Source of the DNA: Bifidobacteriaceae bacterium
GTDB taxonomy: Bacteria; Actinomycetota; Actinomycetes; Actinomycetales; Bifidobacteriaceae
Reading direction: 5' to 3'
DNA: 36,297 nt
Assembly (NCBI GenBank): GCA_022649925.1
Contig: JALCOX010000012.1
Location: 1 to 36,297, forward strand
The notes beneath the pieces are model-generated. The model was not told where the DNA came from, did not search any database, and saw nothing but the letters and a program-made list of their open reading frames with translations. Both the position numbers and the translations under genes were made by a program. Shown piece by piece: positions 1 through 8,662 of the stretch (within the stretch, counting starts at the first letter, position 1; every line of letters starts with the position of its first letter).

Positions 1-53
1 TTCTGGGAATCTTCAGCCACTTGTGTTTCCTTAGTTTCTTGAGTATCGCTCAC
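1..53 (-). CDS. rpsE: 30S ribosomal protein S5, first 17 codons only
   Basis: Partial gene cut by the window edge. A GTG start at 53 reads [17 protein letters not shown], an acidic N-terminal tail of the kind seen on actinobacterial S5. The GTG overlaps the TGA of rplR by four bases (GTGA), and a GGAGGG ribosome-binding site lies just upstream inside rplR. S5 follows L18 in spc operons, which supports the call. Too little is visible to check the S5 fold, so the identity rests mainly on position and translational coupling. Confidence 0.8.
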   Translation of the reverse strand, partial: MSDTQETKETQVAEDSQ

Positions 54-421
54 AGCTGCAGCCCTCCTTCACGAGCGCCGTCCGCAACTGCTGCGACGCG
101 GCCGTGGTACTGATAGCCACCGCGGTCAAACACGACTGCAGTGACGCCGGCCTTCTTGGCGCGGTCTGCAACGAGTTCACCGACCTTCTTGGCGGCTTCG
201 GTCTTTGTGCCCTTGAAGTCTGCAAAATCGGCGGTAATCGTCGAAGCGCTGGCCAGGGTGATGCCCTTCGTATCGTCGATCACCTGAGCGACCATGTGAC
301 GATTCGAGCGGCGGACAACCAGGCGGGGACGCTCTTCGGTTCCGACGATCCTCTTGCGAAGACGGACGTGACGACGAACGCGCGCAACAGCTGGACCCTT
401 ACCGAAAACTTTGACTGTCAT
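50..421 (-). CDS. rplR: 50S ribosomal protein L18
   Basis: 123-residue L18, a 5S rRNA-binding protein of the large subunit. The frame is open further upstream, but the ATG at 421 (MTVKVFGKG) follows the L6 stop by one base and gives the usual family length of about 120. The N-terminal stretch is rich in Arg ([11 protein letters not shown]), followed by the family pattern [12 protein letters not shown], and the C-terminus has [14 protein letters not shown], typical of L18. It lies between rplF and rpsE, as in other spc operons, and overlaps rpsE by four bases. Confidence 0.97.
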   Translation of the reverse strand: MTVKVFGKGPAVARVRRHVRLRKRIVGTEERPRLVVRRSNRHMVAQVIDDTKGITLASASTITADFADFKGTKTEAAKKVGELVADRAKKAGVTAVVFDRGGYQYHGRVAAVADGAREGGLQL

Positions 422-422
422 A

Positions 423-962
423 TCACTTACCAGCCTTTCCAGCCTTGCGGCGAATGTGCTCGCCGACGTACTTGATGCCCTTGCCCTTGTAGGGTTCGGG
501 GGCGCGGAGCTTGCGAATGTTCGCAGCGACCTCTCCAACGGCCTGCTTGTCAGTACCGGTGACAGTCAGGTTGTTCGGAGACTCAACGATGAACTTGATG
601 CCTTCCGGCGGGTTCACCGTGATGGTGTGCGAATAGCCGAGGGAGAACTCAAGGCCCTGACCCTTAGCCTGAACGCGATAACCGGTTCCGACGATCTCGA
701 GCTTCTTTTCGAAGCCCTCGTGAACGCCCTTGACGATGGAGTCAATGATGGAACGGCTCAGACCGTGCTTTGCACGAGTCTCGCGCTCTTCGTTCGCGGC
801 CTCAACGAGGACATGTTCGCCCTCGACGCGTGCCGTGATGCCTTCGGGAATCTCATAGGAATCAGTTCCCTTAGCGCCCTTGGCACTGAAGGAATTGCCC
901 TCGATCTTCACGTCAACGCCGGCAGGAATGGTGACAGGAAGCTTACCGATATGTGATGCCAT
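423..962 (-). CDS. rplF: 50S ribosomal protein L6
   Basis: 179-residue L6, which binds 23S rRNA near the factor-binding site. It starts [16 protein letters not shown], a near-universal L6 N-terminus. It has the two tandem L6 folds, with [18 protein letters not shown] marking the second half and the conserved end [18 protein letters not shown]. Length is normal. It lies between rpsH and rplR; its stop is one base from the rplR start, so translation is probably coupled. Confidence 0.98.
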   Translation of the reverse strand: MASHIGKLPVTIPAGVDVKIEGNSFSAKGAKGTDSYEIPEGITARVEGEHVLVEAANEERETRAKHGLSRSIIDSIVKGVHEGFEKKLEIVGTGYRVQAKGQGLEFSLGYSHTITVNPPEGIKFIVESPNNLTVTGTDKQAVGEVAANIRKLRAPEPYKGKGIKYVGEHIRRKAGKAGK

Positions 963-978
963 AGTAGTTCAGCTCCTT

Positions 979-1377
979 TCACCAAACGTAGGCGACGATT
1001 TCGCCGCCGATGCCCTGCTGGAGGCATTCTTTTTGGGTCATGAGTCCAGCGCTCGTCGAAATGATCGCGATGCCGAGGCCGCCCAAAGGCATGGGCAGGC
1101 TGTCGGACTTCGTGTAACGACGAAGGCCAGGCTTCGAAACGCGCTTGATTCCCTCGATGCTTTGTTCACCGTTGGAACCGTACTTGAGCGTGAGCTCAAG
1201 TGTCTGGCCGACCTTTGCCTCTTTGGCAGCGTAGTCGGCGATGTAACCCTCGCGCTTGAGGATTTGTGCGATGTTTGCCTTGAACTTCGAGTACGGCATT
1301 TCAACCGTCTCGTGCTTGGCCGCACTTGCATTCCGCAGACGTGTCAACATGTCTGCGATTGGATCTGTCATAGTCAT
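979..1377 (-). CDS. rpsH: 30S ribosomal protein S8
   Basis: 132-residue S8, a primary 16S rRNA binder that in several bacteria also represses the spc operon. The N-terminus [17 protein letters not shown] and the C-terminus [11 protein letters not shown]...GGEIVAYVW are diagnostic. I chose the ATG at 1377 because an AGGAAGGG ribosome-binding site precedes it; an in-frame ATG at 1419 would add 14 unrelated residues. The ATG at 1371 is also possible. It sits 87 bases after rpsZ, the widest gap in the spc part of the cluster. Confidence 0.97.
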   Translation of the reverse strand: MTMTDPIADMLTRLRNASAAKHETVEMPYSKFKANIAQILKREGYIADYAAKEAKVGQTLELTLKYGSNGEQSIEGIKRVSKPGLRRYTKSDSLPMPLGGLGIAIISTSAGLMTQKECLQQGIGGEIVAYVW

Positions 1378-1464
1378 GTGGGCTTGTGCCCTTCCTCGCC
1401 GTGGTTTCCGCCGCCGCACTCCCCCCTAAGGGAATAACGGCCGCGGACCTTCAGCGTCGATTTT

Positions 1465-1650
1465 TCACCAGCTGGACTTCGTGATGCCTGGCAGTTCGCC
1501 TGCATGGGCCATGTTGCGGAAGCAGACACGGCACAGACCGAACTTGCGGTAAACGGAGTGAGGACGTCCGCAGACCTGGCAGCGCGTGTAGCCACGCACC
1601 TTGAACTTCGGCTTAGCAGCAGCCTTTTGCTTCAGAGCGGTTTTCGCCAT
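1465..1650 (-). CDS. rpsZ: 30S ribosomal protein S14, zinc-binding type
   Basis: 61-residue short S14 (type Z) of the small-subunit head. Cys24, Cys27, Cys40 and Cys43 form the Cx2C-x12-Cx2C zinc ribbon that defines the zinc-dependent paralogue. Many actinobacteria keep a second, longer zinc-free S14 elsewhere, induced in zinc shortage; none is in this window. The ATG at 1650 ([10 protein letters not shown]) is chosen over 1695, which would add 15 non-family residues and overlap rplE. The spacing to rplE is one base. Confidence 0.97.
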   Translation of the reverse strand: MAKTALKQKAAAKPKFKVRGYTRCQVCGRPHSVYRKFGLCRVCFRNMAHAGELPGITKSSW

Positions 1651-1651
1651 A

Positions 1652-2224
1652 TCAGTTCTCCTTGAACGGGAAGCCCAGGTGCTTGAGCAGCGCACGAGCC
1701 TCGTTGTCGTCCTTGGTCGACGTCACGACAGTGATATCCATACCGCGGCGATGATCGATGTTATCCGGATCAATCTCGTGGAACATCGACTGCTCAGTCA
1801 GACCGAAGTTATAGTTTCCGTTTCCGTCGAACTGCTTTCCGCTGATACCGCGGAAATCGCGAATTCGAGGAAGCGCGAGAGTCAGGAGGCGATCCAGGAA
1901 CTCCCACATGCGGTCGCCACGAAGGGTGACGTACGCGCCGATGGCCTGTCCCTCACGGAGGTGGAACTGCGCTACGGACTTGCGGGCCTTGGTGACCTTG
2001 GGCTTCTGACCAGTGATTGCGGTCAGATCCGTGATCGCACCCTCAATGAGCTTGGAGTCGCGAGCTGCTGCACCAACACCCATGGAGACGATGACCTTCT
2101 CAAGCTTCGCCACGTGGTTGGGGTTCGTGTAGTTGAACTCCTTCTCCATTGCGGGGAGGATTTCGTCCCTGTACTGCTTCTTAAGGCGTGGCACTGCCGG
2201 TGCTTCGATTACTGCATCGCTCAT
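1652..2224 (-). CDS. rplE: 50S ribosomal protein L5
   Basis: 190-residue L5, which binds 5S rRNA and contacts the P-site tRNA at the central protuberance. Recognisable blocks are [35 protein letters not shown], the [11 protein letters not shown] loop and the [18 protein letters not shown] end. It is slightly longer than the common 180 because of an N-terminal extension ([11 protein letters not shown]). Its ATG overlaps the rplX stop as ATGA, a standard coupling junction. Confidence 0.98.
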   Translation of the reverse strand: MSDAVIEAPAVPRLKKQYRDEILPAMEKEFNYTNPNHVAKLEKVIVSMGVGAAARDSKLIEGAITDLTAITGQKPKVTKARKSVAQFHLREGQAIGAYVTLRGDRMWEFLDRLLTLALPRIRDFRGISGKQFDGNGNYNFGLTEQSMFHEIDPDNIDHRRGMDITVVTSTKDDNEARALLKHLGFPFKEN

Positions 2225-2559
2225 GCTTCCAGCTCCTTGCCTGACTTCTTCGCCACGCGAACGCGAACGTTCTTGGGCTTGCCGTCGCGTGCCTCCTGCT
2301 TGACGACGATGCCAACGCGAGTCGGCTTCTTCGTCTCAGGATCAACCAGCATGACGTTGGAACGGTGAATCGGGGCCTCCACGGACACGATTCCTGATTC
2401 CTGACCCTGCTGGGTTGCACGGATGTGCTTCTTGACGATCTGAATGCCTTCGACAATGAGCTTGTCGTCGGTCAGAACCTGCTTTACCTTGCCCTGGTTG
2501 CCGCGGTCTTTGCCACGGATGACCTGAACCAGGTCACCAGTCTTGATCTTCGCTGCCAC
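2221..2559 (-). CDS. rplX: 50S ribosomal protein L24
   Basis: 112-residue L24, an early assembly initiator that binds the 5' end of 23S rRNA. The KOW motif is visible at the N-terminus ([20 protein letters not shown]) and the family signature continues as [17 protein letters not shown]. The start is GTG at 2559, directly abutting the rplN TGA with no intervening base. Length and position between rplN and rplE are standard. Confidence 0.97.
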   Translation of the reverse strand: MAAKIKTGDLVQVIRGKDRGNQGKVKQVLTDDKLIVEGIQIVKKHIRATQQGQESGIVSVEAPIHRSNVMLVDPETKKPTRVGIVVKQEARDGKPKNVRVRVAKKSGKELEA

Positions 2560-2928
2560 TCAGATCACCTCCGGTGCGAGAGAAACGATCTTCATGAAAC
2601 GGTGATCGCGGAGTTCGCGTCCAACGGGTCCGAAAATACGAGTTCCCTTAGGTTCGTTGCCAGTGCCGAGAATGACAGCGGCGTTTTCATCGAACTTGAT
2701 GTAGGAGCCATCGGTACGACGGCTCTCCTTGACGGTGCGGACGACGACAGCCTTGACGACCTCACCCTTCTTGACCGACCCGCCAGGAATTGCATCCTTG
2801 ACGGTGGCGACAATGACGTCGCCGATGCCGGCATAGCGGCGCTTCGAGCCACCGAGCACGCGGATAGCCAAGATCTCCTTGGCACCCGTGTTGTCGGCGA
2901 CATGAAGTCGCGATTCTTGCTGAATCAT
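2560..2928 (-). CDS. rplN: 50S ribosomal protein L14
   Basis: 122-residue L14, a subunit-interface protein that bridges to 16S rRNA. It is highly conserved over its full length: [38 protein letters not shown] and [13 protein letters not shown]. An AAGGAG ribosome-binding site precedes the ATG. A 79-bp gap with a hairpin separates it from rpsQ, the classical boundary between the S10 and spc transcription units, so rplN may be the first gene of a separately tuned segment. Confidence 0.98.
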   Translation of the reverse strand: MIQQESRLHVADNTGAKEILAIRVLGGSKRRYAGIGDVIVATVKDAIPGGSVKKGEVVKAVVVRTVKESRRTDGSYIKFDENAAVILGTGNEPKGTRIFGPVGRELRDHRFMKIVSLAPEVI

Positions 2929-2958
2929 TGATTCTCCTTAGCCGAGCTGGTTCTCTCT

Positions 2959-2984
2959 GCACACCACCGCAAAGGGCGGTGTGC
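2959..2984 (-). other. Hairpin in the rpsQ-rplN intergenic gap
   Basis: A short inverted repeat lies in the only sizeable gap of the early cluster. Seven bases GCACACC (2959-2965) pair with GGTGTGC (2978-2984); an alternative fold pairs CACCGC with GCGGTG. No T-run follows on the minus strand, so it is not a canonical terminator. It may be an attenuator, an RNA processing site or a stability element at the S10/spc boundary. Confidence 0.5.
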
Positions 2985-3007
2985 TGCGAGCCTTGCCGAA
3001 CTTTTAC

Positions 3008-3286
3008 TTACTTTGCACGCTCGACGATGTCCAGCAAACGCCAGCGCTTCGTCTTGCTAAGCGGCCGAGTCTCCATAATACTCACGAGGTCGCCAACATG
3101 AGCGTCATTCTGCTCATCATGTGCCTTGACAGTACGAGTGGAGCGAACGACCTTGCCATAGAGCGGGTGGGTGGAGCGCTGCTCGATCTCAACCGTGATG
3201 GTCTTGTCCATCGCCTCAGAGACGACGTAGCCACGGCGGACCTTGCGCGCGTTCCTCTCAGTTTCCTGAGCCTGTGCTTCAGCCAT
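3008..3286 (-). CDS. rpsQ: 30S ribosomal protein S17
   Basis: 92-residue S17, an OB-fold 16S rRNA binder. The family block [21 protein letters not shown] is followed by [19 protein letters not shown] and [19 protein letters not shown]. The first dozen residues ([11 protein letters not shown]) are an acidic extension common in actinobacteria. It follows rpmC with a two-base gap and precedes the hairpin-bearing gap before rplN. Confidence 0.97.
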   Translation of the reverse strand: MAEAQAQETERNARKVRRGYVVSEAMDKTITVEIEQRSTHPLYGKVVRSTRTVKAHDEQNDAHVGDLVSIMETRPLSKTKRWRLLDIVERAK

Positions 3287-3288
3287 TT

Positions 3289-3576
3289 TTACTCCTCAGA
3301 CTTCTTCGAAGACTTCTTGGAAGTCTTCTTCTCGGACGGTGCCGATTCTGCCGGCTCGGTGGTGATGCCGAGCTCACGCTCGCGCAACACTGTGTACATC
3401 CTGGCGATGTCGTGCTTCACAGCCTTGAGACGAGAGCTGTTGGACAGCTGACCCGTTGCGGACTGGAAACGTAGATTGAAAAGCTCTTCTTTGGACTTCT
3501 TGAGGAACTCCTGAATCTCGACATTGGTCTTTCCGTTGAGCTCCTTGATGGAGTATTCAGTTGTGCCGACTGCCAT
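3289..3576 (-). CDS. rpmC: 50S ribosomal protein L29
   Basis: 95-residue L29, at the polypeptide exit tunnel. The core helix pair is clear ([21 protein letters not shown], then [14 protein letters not shown]). It is longer than the usual 65-75 residues because of a C-terminal tail of about 20 residues rich in Lys, Ser and Glu ([15 protein letters not shown]), probably disordered. The ATG at 3576 is used because it lies one base after the rplP TGA; the upstream in-frame start at 3603 would overlap rplP. Confidence 0.95.
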   Translation of the reverse strand: MAVGTTEYSIKELNGKTNVEIQEFLKKSKEELFNLRFQSATGQLSNSSRLKAVKHDIARMYTVLRERELGITTEPAESAPSEKKTSKKSSKKSEE

Positions 3577-3577
3577 T

Positions 3578-3997
3578 TCAGTTCTCACCACCTTCACGTG
3601 CAATGATCCTGCACTTCATCGGGAGCTTGTCGATTGCGCGACGCAGAGCCTCGCGAGCGACGTCTTCCGTCACACCGCCGAGCTCGAACATCACACGACC
3701 TGGCTTGATGTTGGCAACCCAGAACTCCGGAGCGCCCTTACCGGAACCCATTCGAGCTTCGGCGGGGTGCTTGGTCAGCGGGCGGTCAGGGAAGACCGTG
3801 ATCCACACGCGACCACCACGCTTGATGAAACGGGTCATTGCAATACGAGCGGCCTCGATCTGACGGTTGGTCAGATACGCGGGAGCAAGTGCCTGGATAC
3901 CGTAATCACCGAAAGCGATCTGGTTTCCACCCTTGGACATGCCCTTACGACCCGGGCGATGCTGCTTGCGATATTTTGTCCTCTTTGGGATAAGCAT
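3578..3997 (-). CDS. rplP: 50S ribosomal protein L16
   Basis: 139-residue L16, which binds 23S rRNA near the A-site tRNA. It starts [19 protein letters not shown], a near-invariant N-terminus, and contains the conserved [25 protein letters not shown] and [14 protein letters not shown] blocks. The open frame reaches 4126, but those 43 extra codons lie inside rpsC in another frame and lack any L16 similarity. Three bases separate it from the rpsC stop. Confidence 0.98.
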   Translation of the reverse strand: MLIPKRTKYRKQHRPGRKGMSKGGNQIAFGDYGIQALAPAYLTNRQIEAARIAMTRFIKRGGRVWITVFPDRPLTKHPAEARMGSGKGAPEFWVANIKPGRVMFELGGVTEDVAREALRRAIDKLPMKCRIIAREGGEN

Positions 3998-4001
3998 CTG
4001 C

Positions 4002-4805
4002 TCACTCCTTCGTTTCTTCAGCCGGCTTTGCCTCGGCTGCAGCGGCAGCCTGAGGTGCGGCGTTGCTCTGTGCGGCCTGAGCACGAGGTGCGCGGCGCGG
4101 ACGACGGGAATCGCCACGGCGTCCACCGCGGTTACCCTGTGCCGCCTGCTGCTCGTCGAATTCCTTAGCAGTCATGTCGCCCTTGTAAATCCACACCTTG
4201 ACGCCAATGCGACCGTAAGTTGTACGAGCTTCGAAGAAGCCGTAATCAATGAGTGCACGAAGCGTCTGAAGCGGAACGCGGCCTTCGCGGTAGAACTCGG
4301 AGCGGCTCATCTCGGCGCCTCCAAGGCGACCGGAGAGCTTGATACGAATTCCCTTTGCGCCTGCACGCATTGCGTCCTGCTGTGCCTTACGCATAGCGCG
4401 ACGGAACGTGACGCGATTGGTGAGCTGCTCAGCGATTCCCTGTGCGACCAACTGTGCGTCGATCGCGGGGTTCTTCACCTCGAAGATGTTGAGCTGAACT
4501 TGCTTGCCGGTGAGCTGCTCGAGCTTTGCACGAACGCGGTCAGCCTCTGCGCCACGACGTCCGATGACAATGCCGGGACGTGCGGTGTAGATGTCGACGC
4601 GAACGCGATCACGTGTGCGCTCGATGGTGATCTTGGAAACGCCTGCGCGCTCCAGATCAGCATTCATGGCCTTGCGAATCTTATCGTCTTCGCCCACGAA
4701 GTCGCGGTAACGCTCTCCCGGCTTCGTCGAATCTGAGAACCACTTGGAGCGGTGAGATTCGGTGATGCCAAGGCGGTAGCCGAACGGGTTAATCTTCTGT
4801 CCCAT
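4002..4805 (-). CDS. rpsC: 30S ribosomal protein S3
   Basis: 267-residue S3 of the mRNA entry tunnel. The N-terminus [14 protein letters not shown] is diagnostic. A type-2 KH domain follows with the loop [17 protein letters not shown] near residues 79-95, then the S3 C-terminal domain ending near residue 215. From there an Ala/Arg/Pro/Glu-rich tail of about 50 residues runs to the end, as in many actinobacteria and probably unstructured. Its ATG and the rplV stop are close upstream, and its own start overlaps rplV as TAATG. Confidence 0.98.
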   Translation of the reverse strand: MGQKINPFGYRLGITESHRSKWFSDSTKPGERYRDFVGEDDKIRKAMNADLERAGVSKITIERTRDRVRVDIYTARPGIVIGRRGAEADRVRAKLEQLTGKQVQLNIFEVKNPAIDAQLVAQGIAEQLTNRVTFRRAMRKAQQDAMRAGAKGIRIKLSGRLGGAEMSRSEFYREGRVPLQTLRALIDYGFFEARTTYGRIGVKVWIYKGDMTAKEFDEQQAAQGNRGGRRGDSRRPRRAPRAQAAQSNAAPQAAAAAEAKPAEETKE

Positions 4806-5170
4806 TATCGGGCTCCTTCCTTGTCGAGCGTAGCAACGACAACGGTGATGTGGCTGGTGCGCTTGAGGATTCGAGCGGCACGTCCCTGAGCACGTGCGCG
4901 GAACCTCTTCAAGGTCGCGCCCTCGTCCACAAAGGCCTTGGTGATGACGAGGTCGTTCTCGCGGAACGGCTCGCTCGCCTTGTCGGCCTTCACTCGCGCG
5001 TTTGCAATGGCAGACTCAAGAGTCTTGCGAACCGGCACTGCTGCCGACTGCGGAGCAAACTTGAGGATGGTGATGGCTTCCGTCGCATTCTTGCCTCGGA
5101 TGAGGTCGACGACGCGGCGAGCCTTGCGCGGCGTCACGCGGACGTGACGGGCAATTGCTTTAGCTTCCAT
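4805..5170 (-). CDS. rplV: 50S ribosomal protein L22
   Basis: 121-residue L22, whose beta-hairpin lines the exit tunnel and is a known macrolide-resistance site. Visible blocks are [21 protein letters not shown], the [12 protein letters not shown] helix and the loop [17 protein letters not shown], followed by RTSHITVVV. The hairpin loop looks full length, with no obvious resistance-type deletion or insertion. Its stop codon shares a base with the rpsC start (TAATG). Confidence 0.97.
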   Translation of the reverse strand: MEAKAIARHVRVTPRKARRVVDLIRGKNATEAITILKFAPQSAAVPVRKTLESAIANARVKADKASEPFRENDLVITKAFVDEGATLKRFRARAQGRAARILKRTSHITVVVATLDKEGAR

Positions 5171-5192
5171 GTGTCTATACTCTCCCTCGCCT

Positions 5193-5471
5193 TTAGCGGC
5201 GTGCCTTCTTGTCGTCCTTCACATGGCCACGGAAAGTGCGCGTAGGTGCGAACTCTCCGAGCTTGTGACCAACCATCGCTTCCGTGACGAACACCGGCAC
5301 ATGCTTGCGGCCGTCGTGGACGGCGAAGGTGTGACCAATGAAGTCAGGAGTGATCATCGAACGGCGCGACCACGTCTTGATGACGTTCTTCGTGCCCTTT
5401 TCATTCTGCTCGTCGACTTTCTTCTGCAAGTGGGCGTCAACGAATGGGCCCTTCTTGATGCTTCTAGTCAT
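5193..5471 (-). CDS. rpsS: 30S ribosomal protein S19
   Basis: 92-residue S19 of the small-subunit head, near the A and P sites. It begins [15 protein letters not shown] and includes the highly conserved [20 protein letters not shown] and [16 protein letters not shown] segments. The length matches the family. It sits between rplB and rplV with short gaps (14 and 22 bases). Confidence 0.98.
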   Translation of the reverse strand: MTRSIKKGPFVDAHLQKKVDEQNEKGTKNVIKTWSRRSMITPDFIGHTFAVHDGRKHVPVFVTEAMVGHKLGEFAPTRTFRGHVKDDKKARR

Positions 5472-5485
5472 CTGGTGACGCTCCC

Positions 5486-6316
5486 TTACTTGCGATTCTT
5501 ACCGGACGGACGGCGGCGAACAATCATCTTGTTCGAAGCCTTCTTCGGGTGACGGGTACGAACCTCGCCCTTGCCCCAAGGAGACTGTGGCGGCTTACCA
5601 CCGCGAGTACGTCCACCATGCGGGTGGTCGACGGGGTTCATGGACTCACCACGAGTGATGGGACGATGACCCTTCCACCGTGCACGACCGGCCTTACCGA
5701 GCTCGAGGTTGGAGTGATCGGAGTTGCCGACCTCTCCCACCGTTGCGCGGCAAGCAGCCTCGACGTTGCGAATTTCGCCGGACGGCATGCGCAGCTGCGC
5801 GTAGGCGCCATCCTTAGCAACGAGCTGGACGCCAGCACCTGCCGAGCGCGCGATCTTGGCGCCGCCGAGGGGGCGAAGCTCAATCGCGTGGACGATGGTA
5901 CCTGTGGGGATATTAGCGAGCGGCAAGTTGTTGCCGGGCTTGATATCCGCCTGTGCGCCAGTCTCAATGGTGTCGCCCTGCTTGACGCCCTCAGGAGCCA
6001 AGATGTAGCGCTTCTCACCATCAGCGAAGTGCAGGAGTGCGATGCGAGCGGTGCGGTTCGGGTCATACTCGATGTGAGCGACCTTTGCCGGAACACCGTC
6101 CTTGTCCCAACGCCTGAAGTCGATGAGACGATACTGACGCTTGTGACCGCCACCGCGATGGCGGGACGTGATGCGTCCGTAGGAGTTACGACCGCCAGTC
6201 TTGCTCAACGGACGGAGCAAGGACTTCTCGCCGTTGGAACGAGTCAGGTCGGAGAAATCCGACACTGAGGCGTTGCGACGGCCTGCAGTCATGGGCTTGT
6301 ATGTGCGGATAGCCAT
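5486..6316 (-). CDS. rplB: 50S ribosomal protein L2
   Basis: 276-residue L2, essential for subunit joining and peptidyl-transferase centre assembly. The start [18 protein letters not shown] and the block [16 protein letters not shown] are typical. The functional motif NPVDHPHGG, containing the conserved His near the peptidyl-transferase centre, lies in the last quarter, followed by KPPQSPWGK. Length is normal. A 30-base gap separates it from rplW. Confidence 0.98.
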   Translation of the reverse strand: MAIRTYKPMTAGRRNASVSDFSDLTRSNGEKSLLRPLSKTGGRNSYGRITSRHRGGGHKRQYRLIDFRRWDKDGVPAKVAHIEYDPNRTARIALLHFADGEKRYILAPEGVKQGDTIETGAQADIKPGNNLPLANIPTGTIVHAIELRPLGGAKIARSAGAGVQLVAKDGAYAQLRMPSGEIRNVEAACRATVGEVGNSDHSNLELGKAGRARWKGHRPITRGESMNPVDHPHGGRTRGGKPPQSPWGKGEVRTRHPKKASNKMIVRRRPSGKNRK

Positions 6317-6346
6317 AATTTAGTACCTAACTTTCTCGGCTAGCCT

Positions 6347-6646
6347 TCAGTTACCGAAGATGTCGATCTGCTGACCAGCTGCAACCGTAACGATTGCACG
6401 CTTCTGCGAAACGCGCTGGCCAAATCCCGTACGCGTGCGCTGGCGCTTGCCGGCACGGTTGAGGGTGTTAACAGAAACGACCTTCACTTTGAAGATCTGC
6501 TCAATCGCCTGCTTGATCTGAACCTTGTTCGCATCGGGAGCCACCACGAAGGTGTACTGGCCACGATCCGAATTTGCATAGCTCTTCTCAGAGACGACGG
6601 GCTTGAGGATGATGTCCTGCGCTGGCTTGTGAATTGCGTCTGCCAT
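6347..6646 (-). CDS. rplW: 50S ribosomal protein L23
   Basis: 99-residue L23, which sits at the exit tunnel and forms the docking site for trigger factor and SRP. Family blocks are [37 protein letters not shown] and the C-terminal [16 protein letters not shown]. It follows rplD with a five-base gap. No anomaly is seen. Confidence 0.97.
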   Translation of the reverse strand: MADAIHKPAQDIILKPVVSEKSYANSDRGQYTFVVAPDANKVQIKQAIEQIFKVKVVSVNTLNRAGKRQRTRTGFGQRVSQKRAIVTVAAGQQIDIFGN

Positions 6647-6651
6647 CTAGC

Positions 6652-7332
6652 TCAGGCCTCCTTCTCTTCTGGAACGGTCTTCTCGACACGTGTGTTGAGG
6701 AACTCCTCGAAGCCGTCCTTGGTGAAGACGACATCCTCGGCGGTCACAACGTCATAGGTGTTGAGCTGGTCTGCGAAGAGGACGTGCACGTTCGTAAGGT
6801 TGCGGACGGACATCCACTCGTTGAGATTCTCACGGCTCACGACGACCGTAGCGAAGCGGTTGTCGATCAGCGGTGTGAGAGCTGCAAGTGCTGCCTTGGT
6901 CGACGGGGTGTCGTTCTTCAAATCGAAGGACTTCACGACGTGGACGCGACCCGCGTTGGCACGATCCGAGAGGACGAAACGCAGAGCTGCTGCCTTCATC
7001 TTCTTGGGAGTGCGCTGCGAGTAATCGCGCGGAACTGGTCCGTGGGCGATTGCGCCGCCTGCGAATTGAGGAGAACGAATCGAACCCTGACGAGCGCGAC
7101 CGGTTCCCTTCTGCTTCCAAGGCTTCTTGCCGCCGCCGGAGATGAGCGCACGGTTCTTCACCTGATGCGTTCCCTGGCGAGCAGCCGCGAGCTGTGCGAT
7201 GACAACCTGATGAACGAGCGGAACGTGTGAGTACACGTCTTCGCTGGAAATTCCGAAGACCTCTGCGGGTGCGTCTACCTTACCGGCGGACTTTCCCTTG
7301 GCATCGGTGACTTTCAGAGAAACATTTGCCAT
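6652..7332 (-). CDS. rplD: 50S ribosomal protein L4
   Basis: 226-residue L4, which reaches into the exit tunnel. The loop KPWKQKGTGRARQGSIRSPQFAGG-type sequence (split here as KPWKQKGTGRARQ and GSIRSPQFAGG) is diagnostic. I chose the ATG at 7332 (MANVSLKV), with a GGGAG ribosome-binding site about 11 bases upstream; an in-frame start at 7341 would add three residues and overlap rplC. In some bacteria L4 also represses the S10 operon; no such site can be recognised here with confidence. Confidence 0.97.
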   Translation of the reverse strand: MANVSLKVTDAKGKSAGKVDAPAEVFGISSEDVYSHVPLVHQVVIAQLAAARQGTHQVKNRALISGGGKKPWKQKGTGRARQGSIRSPQFAGGAIAHGPVPRDYSQRTPKKMKAAALRFVLSDRANAGRVHVVKSFDLKNDTPSTKAALAALTPLIDNRFATVVVSRENLNEWMSVRNLTNVHVLFADQLNTYDVVTAEDVVFTKDGFEEFLNTRVEKTVPEEKEA

Positions 7333-7337
7333 TGGTC

Positions 7338-7994
7338 TCAAGCTCCCTTCACTGCCGAGCGAACGAGAACGATGGAGCCCCTAGGACCAGGAACTGCGCC
7401 CTTGATGGCGATGATTCCTGCTTCGGTGTCAATGGAGACAACCTGAAGGTTCTGCACCGTGCGCTTGACGTTGCCCATACGGCCAGCCATGCGCTTTCCC
7501 TTAAGGATTCGGCTTGGCGTTGCGCACGCACCGACCGAACCGGGACGACGCTCGTTTTTGTGCGAGCCGTGCGTACGACGGTAGGAGGTGAATCCCCAAC
7601 GCTTGATGGTTCCGGCGAAGCCCTTGCCCTTGGAAGTACCCGTCACGTCGACGTCAGTTCCGTCGGCGAAGGTATCCACGGCGAGCTCCTGGCCCGGCTT
7701 GTAATCGGTCACGTCCTCGGTGCGGATCTCAACGAGATGGCGACGAGGGGTAACACCGGCCTTGGCGAAGTGTCCCGCCAGCGGCTTGGTGACCTTAGTA
7801 GGATCGATGGCGCCATAGCCGAACTGCACCGCTTCGTAACCGTCAGATTCAACGGTCTTGACTGCGGTGACAACGTTGGTGGAGACGTCGACGAGGGTGA
7901 CAGGAATGAAGAAGCCGTTCTCGTCCCAAATCTGGGACATTCCGAGCTTCGTGCCGAGCAGCGCCTTGCGCTCAGTGTTTTCTGAGATTTCCAT
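7338..7994 (-). CDS. rplC: 50S ribosomal protein L3
   Basis: 218-residue L3, an assembly-initiating protein reaching the peptidyl-transferase centre. The N-terminus carries ALLGTKLGMSQIWDENG, and the central signature is GTSKGKGFAGTIKRWGF followed by RRTHGSHKNERRPGSVGA. The C-terminal half shows KGKRMAGRMGNVKRTVQNL. Length is normal. It is the second gene of the S10 operon, 16 bases after rpsJ. Confidence 0.98.
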   Translation of the reverse strand: MEISENTERKALLGTKLGMSQIWDENGFFIPVTLVDVSTNVVTAVKTVESDGYEAVQFGYGAIDPTKVTKPLAGHFAKAGVTPRRHLVEIRTEDVTDYKPGQELAVDTFADGTDVDVTGTSKGKGFAGTIKRWGFTSYRRTHGSHKNERRPGSVGACATPSRILKGKRMAGRMGNVKRTVQNLQVVSIDTEAGIIAIKGAVPGPRGSIVLVRSAVKGA

Positions 7995-8010
7995 TTATTC
8001 TCCCCCTCCC

Positions 8011-8319
8011 CTACAGCTTGATCTCAATGTTGACGTCTGCAGGCAGATCGATGCGCATCAATGAATCAACAGCCTTAGGCGTTGGATCCACGATGTCAAT
8101 GAGACGCTTATGAGTGCGCATTTCGAAGTGCTCGCGAGAGTCCTTGTACTTATGAGGAGAACGGATGACAACGTACACGTTCTTCTCGGTTGGCAGAGGA
8201 ACCGGGCCGACCACCGTCGCACCCGCGTTCGTGACCGTCTCGACGATCTTCTTCGCCGACTGGTCAATGACCTCATGGTCATAGGACTTAAGCCTGATGC
8301 GGATTTTCTGTCCCGCCAT
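8011..8319 (-). CDS. rpsJ: 30S ribosomal protein S10
   Basis: 102-residue S10 (NusE), a head protein that also joins transcription antitermination complexes with NusB. It begins [19 protein letters not shown] and carries [35 protein letters not shown] (quoted only in part: [23 protein letters not shown]). It is the first gene of the ribosomal cluster, with an AGGAAAGGG ribosome-binding site. The str operon genes (tuf, fusA) that often precede it are absent here. Confidence 0.98.
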   Translation of the reverse strand: MAGQKIRIRLKSYDHEVIDQSAKKIVETVTNAGATVVGPVPLPTEKNVYVVIRSPHKYKDSREHFEMRTHKRLIDIVDPTPKAVDSLMRIDLPADVNIEIKL

Positions 8320-8580
8320 TGCCGTACGCCCTTTCCTTTTCGTATCGATAATTCAACCTATTTCGGCACTTCAGGGCGCAGCGGGCGGAATACTCCGACC
8401 GGAGACACATCAGTGCGCACCGCCCTTCTGCAATCCATGCAGAAACGGCACGCTCGCTATTAAATATACAAATCTGCGAGCCCTAAACAGGCAACTTGTC
8501 AATCAAACCACAACAACATCCCCTGGCGCAACCCGGGTGTGTCGCATTTCGCATGCTGCATAAAGCAATATTTTGCAGCA
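8320..8580 (-). promoter_or_regulatory. S10 operon leader and promoter zone
   Basis: Non-coding region upstream of rpsJ. It holds an AT-rich block (8458-8471) and a TTGACA hexamer on the minus strand (8497-8502), but these are 28 bases apart, too far for one promoter. A TTGCCT (8489-8494) and TTGTAT (8466-8471) pair with 17-base spacing is the best candidate, which would give a leader of about 140 nt. Inside the leader TTCTGCA (8426-8432) and TGCAGAA (8438-8444) form a perfect hairpin. A regulatory role is inferred only. Confidence 0.4.
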
Positions 8581-8591
8581 CTTTCCTCCTA

Positions 8592-8651
8592 TCGGAGAGA
8601 ATCGGTCGATGAGAGGCCACCGGGGCGCTCTCAGCGACCGAATTCCTCCGA
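8592..8651. repeat. 60-nt hairpin element, copy A
   Basis: A long imperfect inverted repeat: arm 8592-8608 pairs with 8635-8651, and an inner stem TGAGAG (8610-8615) pairs with CTCTCA (8628-8633). It begins 11 bases beyond the stop of the AbiEi/DUF559-like gene. A second copy in the same orientation lies at 9705-9764, with 42 of 60 bases identical by my alignment and both ends conserved. No T-run follows on either strand, so it is not an ordinary terminator. Confidence 0.75.
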
Positions 8652-8662
8652 AATACCGCGCA

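Noticed and set aside
1601-2368. Plus-strand open frames opposite the ribosomal genes
   Set aside because: All are shadows of conserved ribosomal proteins, with no family resemblance.
8592-8651. Hairpin A as a simple intrinsic terminator of the AbiEi/DUF559-like gene
   Set aside because: No T-run follows, and a similar structure stands upstream of the same gene, so termination alone does not explain the pair; it may still contribute.
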